Assembly (NCBI GenBank): GCA_900769875.1
Contig: CAAGII010000183.1
Coordinates: forward strand, 1 to 19,226
From: Clostridia bacterium
Lineage (GTDB): Bacteria > Bacillota > Clostridia > Christensenellales > Aristaeellaceae
Length of the DNA stretch: 19,226 bases
Direction of reading: 5' to 3'
Part shown: positions 12,908-19,156 of the stretch, in pieces
How the letters are laid out: each line of letters opens with the position of its first letter
Numbering within the stretch: position 1 is the first letter of the stretch
Program-made: the position numbers and the translations under genes
Notes under the pieces: model-generated
Database searches by the model: none
Seen by the model: only the letters and a program-made list of their open reading frames with translations
What the model was told of the DNA's origin: nothing

Positions 12908-14032
12908 TCATTCTCCTTCGTTCTCAAAATCGGTATGTGCCATTGCCGGGCGTTTGTCGCTCTCCGGCACGAGGGTCGGTTTGCCCTGCGGCTTTTCAAT
13001 CAAGCCGCCAAGCGTTTCGGTAAACTGCTTCCTGCCAAGCAGTGAGGTCATGGCGGTTACACCGAGCAGCTTCCGTTCATAGGGGTCTTTGCCCAGTGCG
13101 ATGACAGCCTGCGCGACAGCGTCCTCATCGGTATAACGACGGTTGCTCCTGCCTTCGACCAGCTTGTAGCCGTTCCAGCACTTGCCGCCAATGGCCGCGT
13201 CCAGCGCGTAGGCCTTGATATCCTCCGCCCAGCTGACCAGGCTGTCAGCCTGCCCGAGGATGTCCTCCACCTCCTCATCGGTCAGGGTAGGCGGAAGCTG
13301 GAAATCATACTTCAGCAGGCGCGTCTGCTCATCCGCTCTGGCGCGGCATGCGTGGCGTGCCCGACAGAATCGGCAGTGCTCACCGCTGTGGAATTCACCT
13401 TCCCCTGCGGCGGCAAGCCGGGCTGCAGGCCGGAGCGTTTGTTCCGCCCAGGCAAGCAGCTCATCCCTGCTGACCGTCCACGTGGAGATGTTCTCGCGCC
13501 GGGGCTGGAAGATGGTCATGGCGATGGTGTCGATGCCGTAGAGGTCATCCAGCAGTTCCAGCGCACCGAGCGCATAGCAGGACATCTGCGGATTGTTCTC
13601 TGCGCTGACCTCCACCCCGGAGCCGTACTTGAGGTCAATGATGTGCAGGCATCCGCTGCCGCAGATCACAGCATCCGCAGTACCGAAGGCATCGGGTACC
13701 CATGCGGAGAAATCCACACGCTGTTCGATGAGGAGCAGCGGGTCCCTGCATTTCTGACGGGCTTCGGCGAAGGTGTCCAGCACATAAGCTGCATAGGCAT
13801 CCGTGTGGTCATCCATCTCCTTGTCGAAATAGCGGAGAGCAGGGCGCGGATCAGGCAGGATTTCACCCAGCCGGGTGCGGAGCTTCCACTCGCCCAGGCT
13901 GTGCGCGTCCGTACCCTGTTCGGCGTATGCCGACCCCTTGTCCTCGTACTGCTCCTGCAGCTTCGCCGAGGGAGGACAGCTGATCCAGCGTTTCGCGCTG
14001 GACGCAGAAAGGAAAGCGTGTGCGCGGCTCAT
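12908..14032 (-). CDS. DUF2800 Cas4/AddB-like PD-(D/E)xK nuclease
   Basis: Its ATG overlaps the stop of the preceding gene (ATGA), with no strong ribosome site, suggesting translational coupling. Of 374 residues, catalytic candidates are H44 (TDAHSLGE), D120 (GTADAVI), and D133-x-K135 (IIDLKYG). Four Cys, C19 (ISCP) and C220, C223, C229 (HCRFCRARHACRA), have the split pattern of the iron-sulfur cluster in Cas4- and AddB-type nucleases. So it is probably a Fe-S exonuclease processing DNA ends for recombination-dependent replication. It pairs with the DUF2815 protein, much as an exonuclease pairs with an annealing or SSB protein in phage recombination systems; that pairing is inference. Confidence 0.88.
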   Translation of the reverse strand: MSRAHAFLSASSAKRWISCPPSAKLQEQYEDKGSAYAEQGTDAHSLGEWKLRTRLGEILPDPRPALRYFDKEMDDHTDAYAAYVLDTFAEARQKCRDPLLLIEQRVDFSAWVPDAFGTADAVICGSGCLHIIDLKYGSGVEVSAENNPQMSCYALGALELLDDLYGIDTIAMTIFQPRRENISTWTVSRDELLAWAEQTLRPAARLAAAGEGEFHSGEHCRFCRARHACRARADEQTRLLKYDFQLPPTLTDEEVEDILGQADSLVSWAEDIKAYALDAAIGGKCWNGYKLVEGRSNRRYTDEDAVAQAVIALGKDPYERKLLGVTAMTSLLGRKQFTETLGGLIEKPQGKPTLVPESDKRPAMAHTDFENEGE

Positions 14033-14328
14033 CGTCCAATCGCCCCGGCTTCCTGCAGCATGGCGTTGTACTCACCGGGATCGATGTCGGTCAGCCGCTG
14101 TGCGCCGTGGGCAGCAAGCAAAGCCTTAACCTCCTCCTTGTACCCGGCCTTGCGCTTGTCCAGCAGGGCAGCGCGGACTTCCTCCAGGGTGCAGGCCTTC
14201 GGGGCGGGCGCGGCTTCGTCTTTCTCCTCGCCCAGGATTTCACGGATGGACTGCACAGCATCCAGCAGGGCCTTGCTGTGCGCGGACAATTCGGTAAGCA
14301 CAGCGTCCAGTTCGCTCGTCTTCGACAT
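14029..14328 (-). CDS. Small phage protein often labelled 'rRNA biogenesis protein rrp5'
   Basis: ATG 14328 lies behind AAGGAG with an 8-9 base spacer; an upstream in-frame ATG (14427) is not supported. The 99-residue product has a helical N-terminus (MSKTSELDAVLTELSAHSK), a charged Ala-Pro linker and a C-terminal part with TLEEVRAALLDKRKAGY, KALLAAHGAQRLTDIDPGEY. This C-terminus matches a family of small clostridial phage proteins that automatic pipelines name after rrp5; the name has no experimental meaning here. The repeated helix-turn-helix look suggests a small protein-interaction domain, as in the AcrIIA-free HeH/rII-like folds, but I cannot prove it. Coupled to DUF2800 by a 4-base overlap. 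Confidence 0.75.
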   Translation of the reverse strand: MSKTSELDAVLTELSAHSKALLDAVQSIREILGEEKDEAAPAPKACTLEEVRAALLDKRKAGYKEEVKALLAAHGAQRLTDIDPGEYNAMLQEAGAIGR

Positions 14329-14476
14329 CGGCGGTATCTCCTTTCTTCGCGGTCGTGCGGTTTTCCAGTGCGGCGAGCTGCTGTGCCATCCTTCGGGACA
14401 GCAGCGAAAATGCCAGCAGGGTATCAATCAGGTCATCCCGTATTGGGCGGGCATGGGGGCCGGTGTTTTCTGCCAT
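14240..14476 (-). CDS. Small phage protein (78 aa), unknown
   Basis: ATG 14476 lies 8 bases after GGAGG; an ATG two codons earlier is too close to the ribosome site. The first ~35 residues (PIRDDLIDTLLAFSLLSRRM, AQQLAAL) form an amphipathic helical region typical of a short phage protein found just before the rrp5-like gene. The last 30 codons overlap that gene by 89 bases in another frame and look low in information (Cys, Arg, Gly-rich), so the long tail may be a neutral extension. First gene after the two-part motif at 14521-14551. Function unknown. Confidence 0.6.
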   Translation of the reverse strand: MAENTGPHARPIRDDLIDTLLAFSLLSRRMAQQLAALENRTTAKKGDTADVEDERTGRCAYRIVRAQQGPAGCCAVHP

Positions 14477-14520
14477 GGTCATTCCCTCCGTTCCGAGAGC
14501 GTTTCGTTTGCCTCTCGCCT

Positions 14521-14551
14521 TAACTGGCAGGCAAAACGGGATATGAACACG
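14521..14551 (-). promoter_or_regulatory. Two-part motif CGTGTTCA-N14-TGCCAGTTA (copy 2)
   Basis: On the minus strand CGTGTTCA (14551-14544) and TGCCAGTTA (14529-14521) are separated by 14 bases as at 10230-10260. It lies between the sigma-like gene and the 78-aa gene, where a promoter for the DUF2800/DUF2815/polymerase operon would be expected. The second half also lies in a potential hairpin (TTTGCCT with AGGCAAA). Confidence 0.45.
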
Positions 14552-14580
14552 CTTTTCAAAACTTTTCTGAAGGAAAATGT

Positions 14581-15123
14581 TCAGATGAACTCCTCCCGGT
14601 GTTCCCGGATGTACGCCAGCAGCCGGTTGACGTATTTGTTCACCGTAGTCTGGGGCATGCCGAGCTCATCCGCAATCTCGTAGGTGGAGCGGTCCTCCAC
14701 CAGCTTCAGATACAGGATACGGTCACCATGCTTGTACATCGCGGCTGCCTTGGCGTAGATGAGACGGCAGGACTCATTGGCCATCACAATCTCCTCCGGG
14801 GTGCGAATCTTCTGCGCGGGGCTGAGCCTGCCGGAAGCGAAGCCGTCCCCGTAAGCCTCATGGTCGGTGGAGAGCGAATTCCCCTGCACGCGGTACGGGC
14901 AGATACCGCAGTCGCCGCAGCAGCGATGATAGTCCGGTTGGCCGCAGGACTTGTCCCTGCGTGCCCGGTAGCGGACGCGGTTGATCATGCGATCCCACTC
15001 CTTCTGTTCCTCCCGGGTAAGATAGACCTTCTGACCGTCCGCCAGGACGTAGCGGGGCTTCTTTGCGGTGGGGGATTCAGGGTTCGTGGTGATGGTAGAG
15101 ATGCTGTCATTGTGCTTCGTCAT
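14581..15123 (-). CDS. Sigma-70 region 4-like protein with Cys cluster
   Basis: ATG 15123 follows AAGGAG with a good spacer. Of 180 residues, about 20-55 (RYVLADGQKVYLTREE, then EWDRMINRVRYRARR) is a basic helical segment. About 60-76 holds a dense Cys cluster (CGQPDYHRCCGDCGICPY) that could bind zinc or iron-sulfur. About 125-172 (ANESCRLIYAKAAAMY, STYEIADELGMPQTTVNKYV) is a sigma region 4 helix-turn-helix. Such proteins are common in clostridial prophages near the start of the replication operon and probably direct or activate its transcription. It follows the hairpin-rich leader 15124-15451 and precedes the two-part motif. Confidence 0.82.
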   Translation of the reverse strand: MTKHNDSISTITTNPESPTAKKPRYVLADGQKVYLTREEQKEWDRMINRVRYRARRDKSCGQPDYHRCCGDCGICPYRVQGNSLSTDHEAYGDGFASGRLSPAQKIRTPEEIVMANESCRLIYAKAAAMYKHGDRILYLKLVEDRSTYEIADELGMPQTTVNKYVNRLLAYIREHREEFI

Positions 15124-15451
15124 GATGCTCGCTCCTTTTCGTTTTCGGTCGTGGATTGACAGAAAGCGAATGGAGCGAGAAATGCAGCCTCCCAGACGCT
15201 TTCCTGCATCTGCGGGAGCGGTCGCTTCACTCAGAGGCGCACTTTAATAGGGCCAGCCTCGAAATGAAGGATTACTCCCTCATGGGCTGCACCTGCCGCT
15301 GTTCCTACGGTCATGGTACAGGTCTTCCAGCGGTCGGGTGACGGCAGCTAATCGTCGCCTGATGCGCTGTACGGGGAAGGGGTGACAAAAGGGCATCCAT
15401 ACCCTTTGGAAAGATGCGATGGGGGTTGAACGAAACAACTCCCAAGGGGAC
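15124..15451. other. Hairpin-rich non-coding stretch upstream of the sigma-like gene
   Basis: No convincing gene. Several successive stems can be drawn: GGGAGTTG with CAACCCCC around 15421-15443 (one mismatch); AAGGG with CCCTT around 15385-15403; GACG with CGTC around 15342-15358; CCGCTG with CAGCGG (about 15296-15333); CTCC with GGAG around the 15190-15220 region. No good -10/-35 pair is visible on the minus strand although the leftward operon should start here. It may be a structured leader or a small RNA; strand uncertain. Confidence 0.35.
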
Positions 15452-15504
15452 AAAAAAAGGCCGGAATAATGATGAGCATCATCGCTCAATCATTACTCCG
15501 GCCT
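15452..15504 (-). terminator. Very strong intrinsic terminator closing the lysogeny transcript
   Basis: On the minus strand 15504-15489 pairs with 15473-15458 over 16 bp (one wobble), with a nested GAGC/GCTC stem inside the loop, followed directly by a run of seven T (15458-15452). It lies 50 bases after the 63-aa gene and separates the repressor transcript from the replication operon, which runs in the same direction. Confidence 0.9.
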
Positions 15505-15554
15505 ATTTGGTGGCATCTGCCCCAGCGGTCAGTCAGTAATGTACTGCTGCGCTT

Positions 15555-15746
15555 CTATTTCTTTGGATGGGGTTTCCCTGTGTATCGCTTGTATGCCGAT
15601 ACCCTTGTCGCTGACAGCGTCAGCAGGTTGATCCTGTAGCAACGCCGACATTTGGAACAGCGGACGGTTACATGCACCTCGCCGCTCCCTTCTACAAACA
15701 CCTCTCCTTTTGCACACCACGGACAGAATACCTCTCTTGAGGTCAT
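15555..15746 (-). CDS. Small Zn-ribbon protein (63 aa) of the lysogeny transcript
   Basis: ATG 15746 is preceded by AAGGAGGG with a 6-base spacer, one of the best ribosome sites in the window. The product reads MTSREVFCPWCAKGEVFVEG, then VHVTVRCSKCRRCYRINLL, giving CPWC and CSKC knuckles of a zinc ribbon followed by a basic tail. This resembles small Com-like or ribbon proteins found in clostridial prophages, which may regulate translation or bind nucleic acid; its role is not known. It follows the ImmA-type gene after a 90-base gap containing a perfect hairpin, and a strong terminator follows it, so it is probably the last gene of the repressor operon. Confidence 0.75.
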   Translation of the reverse strand: MTSREVFCPWCAKGEVFVEGSGEVHVTVRCSKCRRCYRINLLTLSATRVSAYKRYTGKPHPKK

Positions 15747-15798
15747 AACATCCCTCCTTCTTAATGACTTCGCTTAATTGCTAACTCCGGCGGATTTT

Positions 15799-15826
15799 TT
15801 TCGGGATGGCATTGACCATCCCGAAA
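15799..15826. repeat. Perfect 11-bp inverted repeat between ImmA-type and Zn-ribbon genes
   Basis: TTTCGGGATGG (15799-15809) and CCATCCCGAAA (15816-15826) flank a 6-base loop. The T-run (from 15795) lies before the stem on the plus strand and becomes an A-run after it on the minus strand, so it is not a standard terminator in either direction. It could be an RNA processing hairpin or a protein-binding site. Confidence 0.55.
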
Positions 15827-15836
15827 CAGGCACTAT

Positions 15837-16586
15837 TTACTGATAGGGATTCCTGAACCCCAGATTATCCATGCGGATGGATGCTGCTGTTTTTGAAACC
15901 CGATAGATCCTCGACAGCTGCTCTGTCACATGGGTGAACAGTCGGGGAGAGCGATTGATCTCGCGCATGCCGTATGCTCCGCCCAGATACCCTGCATCCC
16001 AGAGAATCTGCTCGATGGCCATCTGTACCGTCTTGCGCGGCATCAGCAGTGCAGCACCGAAATAGTCGGCTTGCCATTCCATCCAGTCTACCGGCGTTTT
16101 CTGCCCATATTTGGAATAGCGCTCACCTTCCGGGCGACACATGATGATGCTTCCTTCCGCGACCTGTCTGCACTGCACGCCATTGCTGATAGAAACGCCA
16201 TCATGACAGATGAGATGGCTTGCCTCATGTGCCAGCGTGAAGTTGAACCGGCCCGGCTCCAGTCGGTTATATATGCCTTCCTCGATCAGAATCGTATGAT
16301 CCGGCACATCCAGGGCCACAAGTGTTCCTTTCATGCGGTCATACACAGGAACGCGGCCTTCATTGAAAACAGCAACACCAAGAATCGCGTTCGTCATGGT
16401 GATTGGACGTACTTCAAGATTGGCTCGAAGATAACACTCGACAAACCGCTCGATGTCCGTTGGCTGTGGAGATATCAGCAGCTGCGAACGATAATCGCCA
16501 ATCAGTTCCTCTGCATACTGTTCCAGGCTGGCTTTGCTGATTACCGGTACTCCGTACTGATCCCTGCCACAGTTCAACGACAACAT
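15837..16586 (-). CDS. ImmA/IrrE family metallo-endopeptidase
   Basis: ATG 16586 starts 7 bases after the stop of the XRE gene; AGGG lies just upstream. Of 249 residues, the zinc-protease motif is HEASH (120-124) in NFTLAHEASHLICHD, with the third ligand region at MEWQADYFGAALLMP (169-183). In ICEBs1 and related elements the ImmA protease cleaves the ImmR repressor after DNA damage or a quorum signal and so induces the element. The neighbouring XRE gene is the likely target. The N-terminal 60 residues (SKASLEQYAEELIGDY) are the usual helical cap of this family. All catalytic residues are present. Confidence 0.93.
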   Translation of the reverse strand: MLSLNCGRDQYGVPVISKASLEQYAEELIGDYRSQLLISPQPTDIERFVECYLRANLEVRPITMTNAILGVAVFNEGRVPVYDRMKGTLVALDVPDHTILIEEGIYNRLEPGRFNFTLAHEASHLICHDGVSISNGVQCRQVAEGSIIMCRPEGERYSKYGQKTPVDWMEWQADYFGAALLMPRKTVQMAIEQILWDAGYLGGAYGMREINRSPRLFTHVTEQLSRIYRVSKTAASIRMDNLGFRNPYQ

Positions 16587-16593
16587 ATCCCTA

Positions 16594-16971
16594 TCACTCC
16601 CGTCTATGTTTTTGCTGAATCATTTCTGCAAAGCGCAGCCACTCCTCGGCGGAGATGTCCGCATCGCGTGCAGTACGCAAAGCGATCCTAACGGCATCTG
16701 TGTCCATGATGTACTCCTGAAGGTCAGGTGAAACTGTGTCGCGCCCGCGCCCAGCCAAATCATACAGTTCCTGCTGTTCCTCTCGCGAGAGGCAAAGAAT
16801 CCCCATGAGCTGTTCAAGCTTGTCCTTGTCCAACGGGTTCCTGCGATCATTCTCAATATCGCTCATATATGGCAGCGATACTTTGAGTGCCTCGCAGACC
16901 GTGCGCATGGTGATTCCTTTCTCCAAGCGCTTCTCTCGAAGATAGCTACCGAAGCTCCTCCGCTTTTCCAT
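16594..16971 (-). CDS. XRE-family repressor (ImmR-like)
   Basis: ATG 16971 is chosen, giving MEKRRSFGSYLREKRLEKG, because it follows AAAGGTGAG and lies downstream of the consensus promoter. The frame stays open to 17115, but that start is upstream of the promoter's -35 element and cannot be used from this transcript. Residues about 10-62 are a lambda-repressor-like helix-turn-helix (ITMRTVCEALKVSLPYMSDI, ENDRRNP). The remaining half has helices around LSREEQQELYDLAGRGRD and a C-terminal ISAEEWLRFAEMIQQ segment. Of 125 residues, it is the right size for an ImmR-type repressor. It is followed immediately by the ImmA-type protease gene. Palindromes over its own promoter suggest autoregulation. 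Confidence 0.9.
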   Translation of the reverse strand: MEKRRSFGSYLREKRLEKGITMRTVCEALKVSLPYMSDIENDRRNPLDKDKLEQLMGILCLSREEQQELYDLAGRGRDTVSPDLQEYIMDTDAVRIALRTARDADISAEEWLRFAEMIQQKHRRE

Positions 16972-17012
16972 CTTCTCACCTTTTCTAGGCCACATATCAG
17001 GTGGCATCCCTA

Positions 17013-17081
17013 CGAACGAGCTTAACTCATTCGCATGTATGAATCTTAGCTGATTAGCTAAGCAATGGATATTATATCCAT
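17013..17081. repeat. Three operator-like inverted repeats at the repressor promoter
   Basis: Perfect 17-bp palindrome ATGGATAT-T-ATATCCAT (17065-17081) overlaps the -10 element. CTTAGCT/AGCTAAG with a 4-base centre (17045-17062) lies near the transcript start. CGAACGAG/CTCATTCG with a 5-base centre and one mismatch (17013-17033) lies in the leader. They do not share one consensus, so more than one protein may bind. Confidence 0.6.
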
Positions 17082-17099
17082 ACACGTTCATCTTGTCAA
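17071..17099 (-). promoter_or_regulatory. Consensus sigma-A promoter of the repressor operon
   Basis: On the minus strand TTGACA (17099-17094) and TATAAT (17076-17071), both perfect, are separated by exactly 17 bases. Predicted start is near 17064, giving a leader of about 90 bases that ends in a short GCCAC/GTGGC stem (16989-17005) just before the ribosome site of the XRE gene. Confidence 0.95.
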
Positions 17100-17201
17100 G
17101 AGAATTTTGGTGCAAATTTGGGCTTCCCCAAGATTTTTGTCGAGTGCTATCCCAGCATATCTCTGCAGAACAGCTGTTAGTTCCCGGTTATTACTGCCGC
17201 A

Positions 17202-17930
17202 TCACCCCTTCCCCTTGAGCCTCTGCTCAATCGCCGCCGGCACCCGAATCACTCCGAACCGCCACAGCATGCTGTAGAGATAGCTAATGCCGCGAATGTC
17301 ACCTATCGCCTTGGGACGTTCAATGGCCCCTTCTATACGAACCGCTTTGTCAAACGCCAGCCGCACAGAACTCCAGACAAGGCTCTTGCTGCCCTGGCAC
17401 CTGTCAATCCTGATTTCCCTAGTTGCCTCGCCATGCCGTCCGACGCCCACCGAATACCTGAACGGCAAGCCCGTGGCGGTATGGAAAGGATATTCCTCGA
17501 AAGCCACAACACAGTTCCACAGCGCATCATCGGTCTTCTCCGTGCGCAGCCTTTCCACAGCCTTCTTTCGCTGCCGGTATTTCTTCACGCGCTCGGCGTT
17601 CTGGCTGATGTCATCCAGTTTGTAGACAACCTTGCTGTACGGAAGGTAGGTATTGACGGTCTTGGTACTCATGCCCATCCGCTTTGCAATCTCGGAGATG
17701 CTCATGCCCCGCTGTTGCATTTCGATGATTTGGTCTGTTTCTGGGTAGTGAATATCCCCGTGGGTAATCAGCAGCTTCTTGACCTTGTGCGGCGGAAGCT
17801 CCAACACGAGGGCGGTTGCCTTGATTTCCTGCTTCTCTGCGTAGACTGCTGACACAGTTTCCAGCAGCTCTTGGGTCAGGCAGGTACCTGCATAGGCTTT
17901 CTTGGGCGGTCTTCCTCGTTTCCTTTCCAT
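17202..17930 (-). CDS. AT-hook plus helix-turn-helix protein, unknown family
   Basis: ATG 17930 has GGAG about 9 bases upstream. Of 242 residues, the N-terminus KRGRPPKK is a textbook AT-hook core. Two helix-turn-helix-like segments follow: about 38-60 (IKATALVLELPPHKVKKLL) and about 66-98 (DQIIEMQQRGMSISEIAKRM, then STKTVNTYLPYSKVV). A basic stretch (VKKYRQRKKAVERLR) comes next. The C-terminal ~110 residues (LWNCVVAFEEYPFHTATGLP to LYSMLWRFGVIRVPAAIEQR) form a domain I do not recognise. It is probably a DNA-binding regulator. It lies between the lysogeny module and the chromosomal-looking epimerase gene, so it may belong to either side of an element boundary. No terminator of quality follows it. 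Confidence 0.75.
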   Translation of the reverse strand: MERKRGRPPKKAYAGTCLTQELLETVSAVYAEKQEIKATALVLELPPHKVKKLLITHGDIHYPETDQIIEMQQRGMSISEIAKRMGMSTKTVNTYLPYSKVVYKLDDISQNAERVKKYRQRKKAVERLRTEKTDDALWNCVVAFEEYPFHTATGLPFRYSVGVGRHGEATREIRIDRCQGSKSLVWSSVRLAFDKAVRIEGAIERPKAIGDIRGISYLYSMLWRFGVIRVPAAIEQRLKGKG

Positions 17931-17958
17931 GTCAATCTACTCCGATGCTGAAATGAAT

Positions 17959-17982
17959 GAGGATGATCACATGACCATCCTC
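17959..17982 (-). terminator. Possible weak terminator after the epimerase gene
   Basis: A 10-bp stem (GAGGATG with CATCCTC, plus a wobble and further pairs) closes on a 4-base loop 14 bases after the epimerase stop. The bases after it on the minus strand are only moderately T-rich (ATTCATTTC), so termination would be partial. Confidence 0.45.
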
Positions 17983-17995
17983 GGTACACTAAGCC

Positions 17996-19156
17996 TTAAT
18001 GCTTCCGCCACACCATCTTGTTGACCACGTTCACATACCCCTGAATGATTCGCACGACCTTCATGGACACAGTCTCATCCACATAGTCCGGGCACGGCTT
18101 GCCCAGCACGCCCTCGCGCTTCATCCGGATCGCCATGTCGGTCGCCTGCAGCAGCTCGTTGGTCGAAATGCCTGCCAGGATGAAGTCGCCCGCTTCCAGC
18201 GCCTCCGGGCGTTCCGTGCTGGTGCGGATGCACACCGCCGCAATCGGATGCCCGATGGACAGGTAGAAGCTGCTCTCCTCCGGCAGCGTGCCCGAGTCGG
18301 ACACGATCGCCAGCGCGTTCATCTGCAGCTTGTTGTAGTCGTTGAAGCCCAGCGGCTCGTTGATCCGCACGCGCGGATCGAGCCGGAACCCACTGGCCTC
18401 CAGCTTCTTGCGGCTGCGCGGATGACAGGAGTACAGGATCGGCATGTCATACTTCTCCGCCAGCGCGTTGATGGCCGTGAACAGGCTCTCGAAGTTCCTG
18501 TCCGTGTCGATGTTCTCCTCCCGATGGGCGGACAGCAGGATGTAGCGATCCTTCTGAAGCCCCAGCCGCTCCAGCACGTCGGACGCCTCGATCTTCGCCA
18601 AGTTGCCGCGCAGCACCTCCGCCATGGGCGAGCCCGTCACATAGGTGCGCTCCTTGGGCATGCCCAGCTCGTGCAGGTACTTGCGCGCAGGCTCGGAGTA
18701 CGGCAGGTTCACATCGGAGATCACGTCCACGATGCGGCGGTTGGTCTCCTCCGGCAGGCACTCGTCCTTGCAGCGATTGCCGGCTTCCATATGGAAGATC
18801 GGGATGTGCAGCCGCTTGGCGGAGATGGCGGACAGGCAGCTGTTCGTATCGCCCAGTACCAGCAGCGCGTCGGGCCGGATGGCGGTCATCAGCTCATAGG
18901 AACGGGCAATGACATTGCCGCAGGTCTGGCCCAGGTTTTCGCCCACCACGTTCATGTACACATCGGGGCCGCCCAGGTCGAAGTCCGCCCAGAACACATC
19001 GTTCAGCGTCCTGTCGTAGTTCTGCCCGGTGTGCGCCACGATGCAGTCGAAATAGTCCCGGCACCGCTTGATGGTCGCCGCCAGACGGATGATCTCCGGG
19101 CGCGTGCCCACGATGATGAGCAGCTTGATTCTGCCGTCGTTTTTGAAAGTTACCAT
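17996..19156 (-). CDS. wecB: Non-hydrolysing UDP-HexNAc 2-epimerase (WecB family, FnlC/WbjD/Cap5G-like)
   Basis: ATG 19156 follows AAAGGA. Of 386 residues, family motifs are all present: IVGTRPEIIR (about 15-24), HTGQNYD, LGDTNSCLSA, HMEAGNRC, LPEETNRRIVD, TGSPMAEV, LSAHREENID, CHPRSRKK, SDSGTLPEESSF and RTSTERPEALEAG. Pipelines would call it wecB, UDP-GlcNAc 2-epimerase. The HMEAGNRC and SDSGTLPEESS variants look more like the capsule/O-antigen branch (FnlC, WbjD, Cap5G) that makes UDP-N-acetyl-L-fucosamine; this is from memory of those sequences. It acts in the cytoplasm in surface polysaccharide precursor synthesis. It looks like host chromosome or a surface-glycan locus rather than phage. 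The upstream gene lies mostly outside the window. Confidence 0.93.
   Translation of the reverse strand: MVTFKNDGRIKLLIIVGTRPEIIRLAATIKRCRDYFDCIVAHTGQNYDRTLNDVFWADFDLGGPDVYMNVVGENLGQTCGNVIARSYELMTAIRPDALLVLGDTNSCLSAISAKRLHIPIFHMEAGNRCKDECLPEETNRRIVDVISDVNLPYSEPARKYLHELGMPKERTYVTGSPMAEVLRGNLAKIEASDVLERLGLQKDRYILLSAHREENIDTDRNFESLFTAINALAEKYDMPILYSCHPRSRKKLEASGFRLDPRVRINEPLGFNDYNKLQMNALAIVSDSGTLPEESSFYLSIGHPIAAVCIRTSTERPEALEAGDFILAGISTNELLQATDMAIRMKREGVLGKPCPDYVDETVSMKVVRIIQGYVNVVNKMVWRKH

Noticed and set aside
15358..15450. CTGATGCG with a distant CGAAAC in the non-coding gap, a possible third hammerhead
   Set aside because: The core base after G is C instead of A, and stems II and III cannot be drawn.
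15280..15489. Minus-strand open frame of 69 codons
   Set aside because: It begins inside the strong terminator, has no ribosome site, and its composition (Arg, Pro, His) looks non-coding.
16972..17115. Longer N-terminus for the XRE repressor
   Set aside because: These codons lie upstream of or across the perfect promoter; AAAGGTGAG supports the ATG at 16971.
17930..17996. Possible attachment site at the border between epimerase gene and element
   Set aside because: No direct repeat partner, integrase gene or tRNA end is visible in the window, so an att site cannot be supported.
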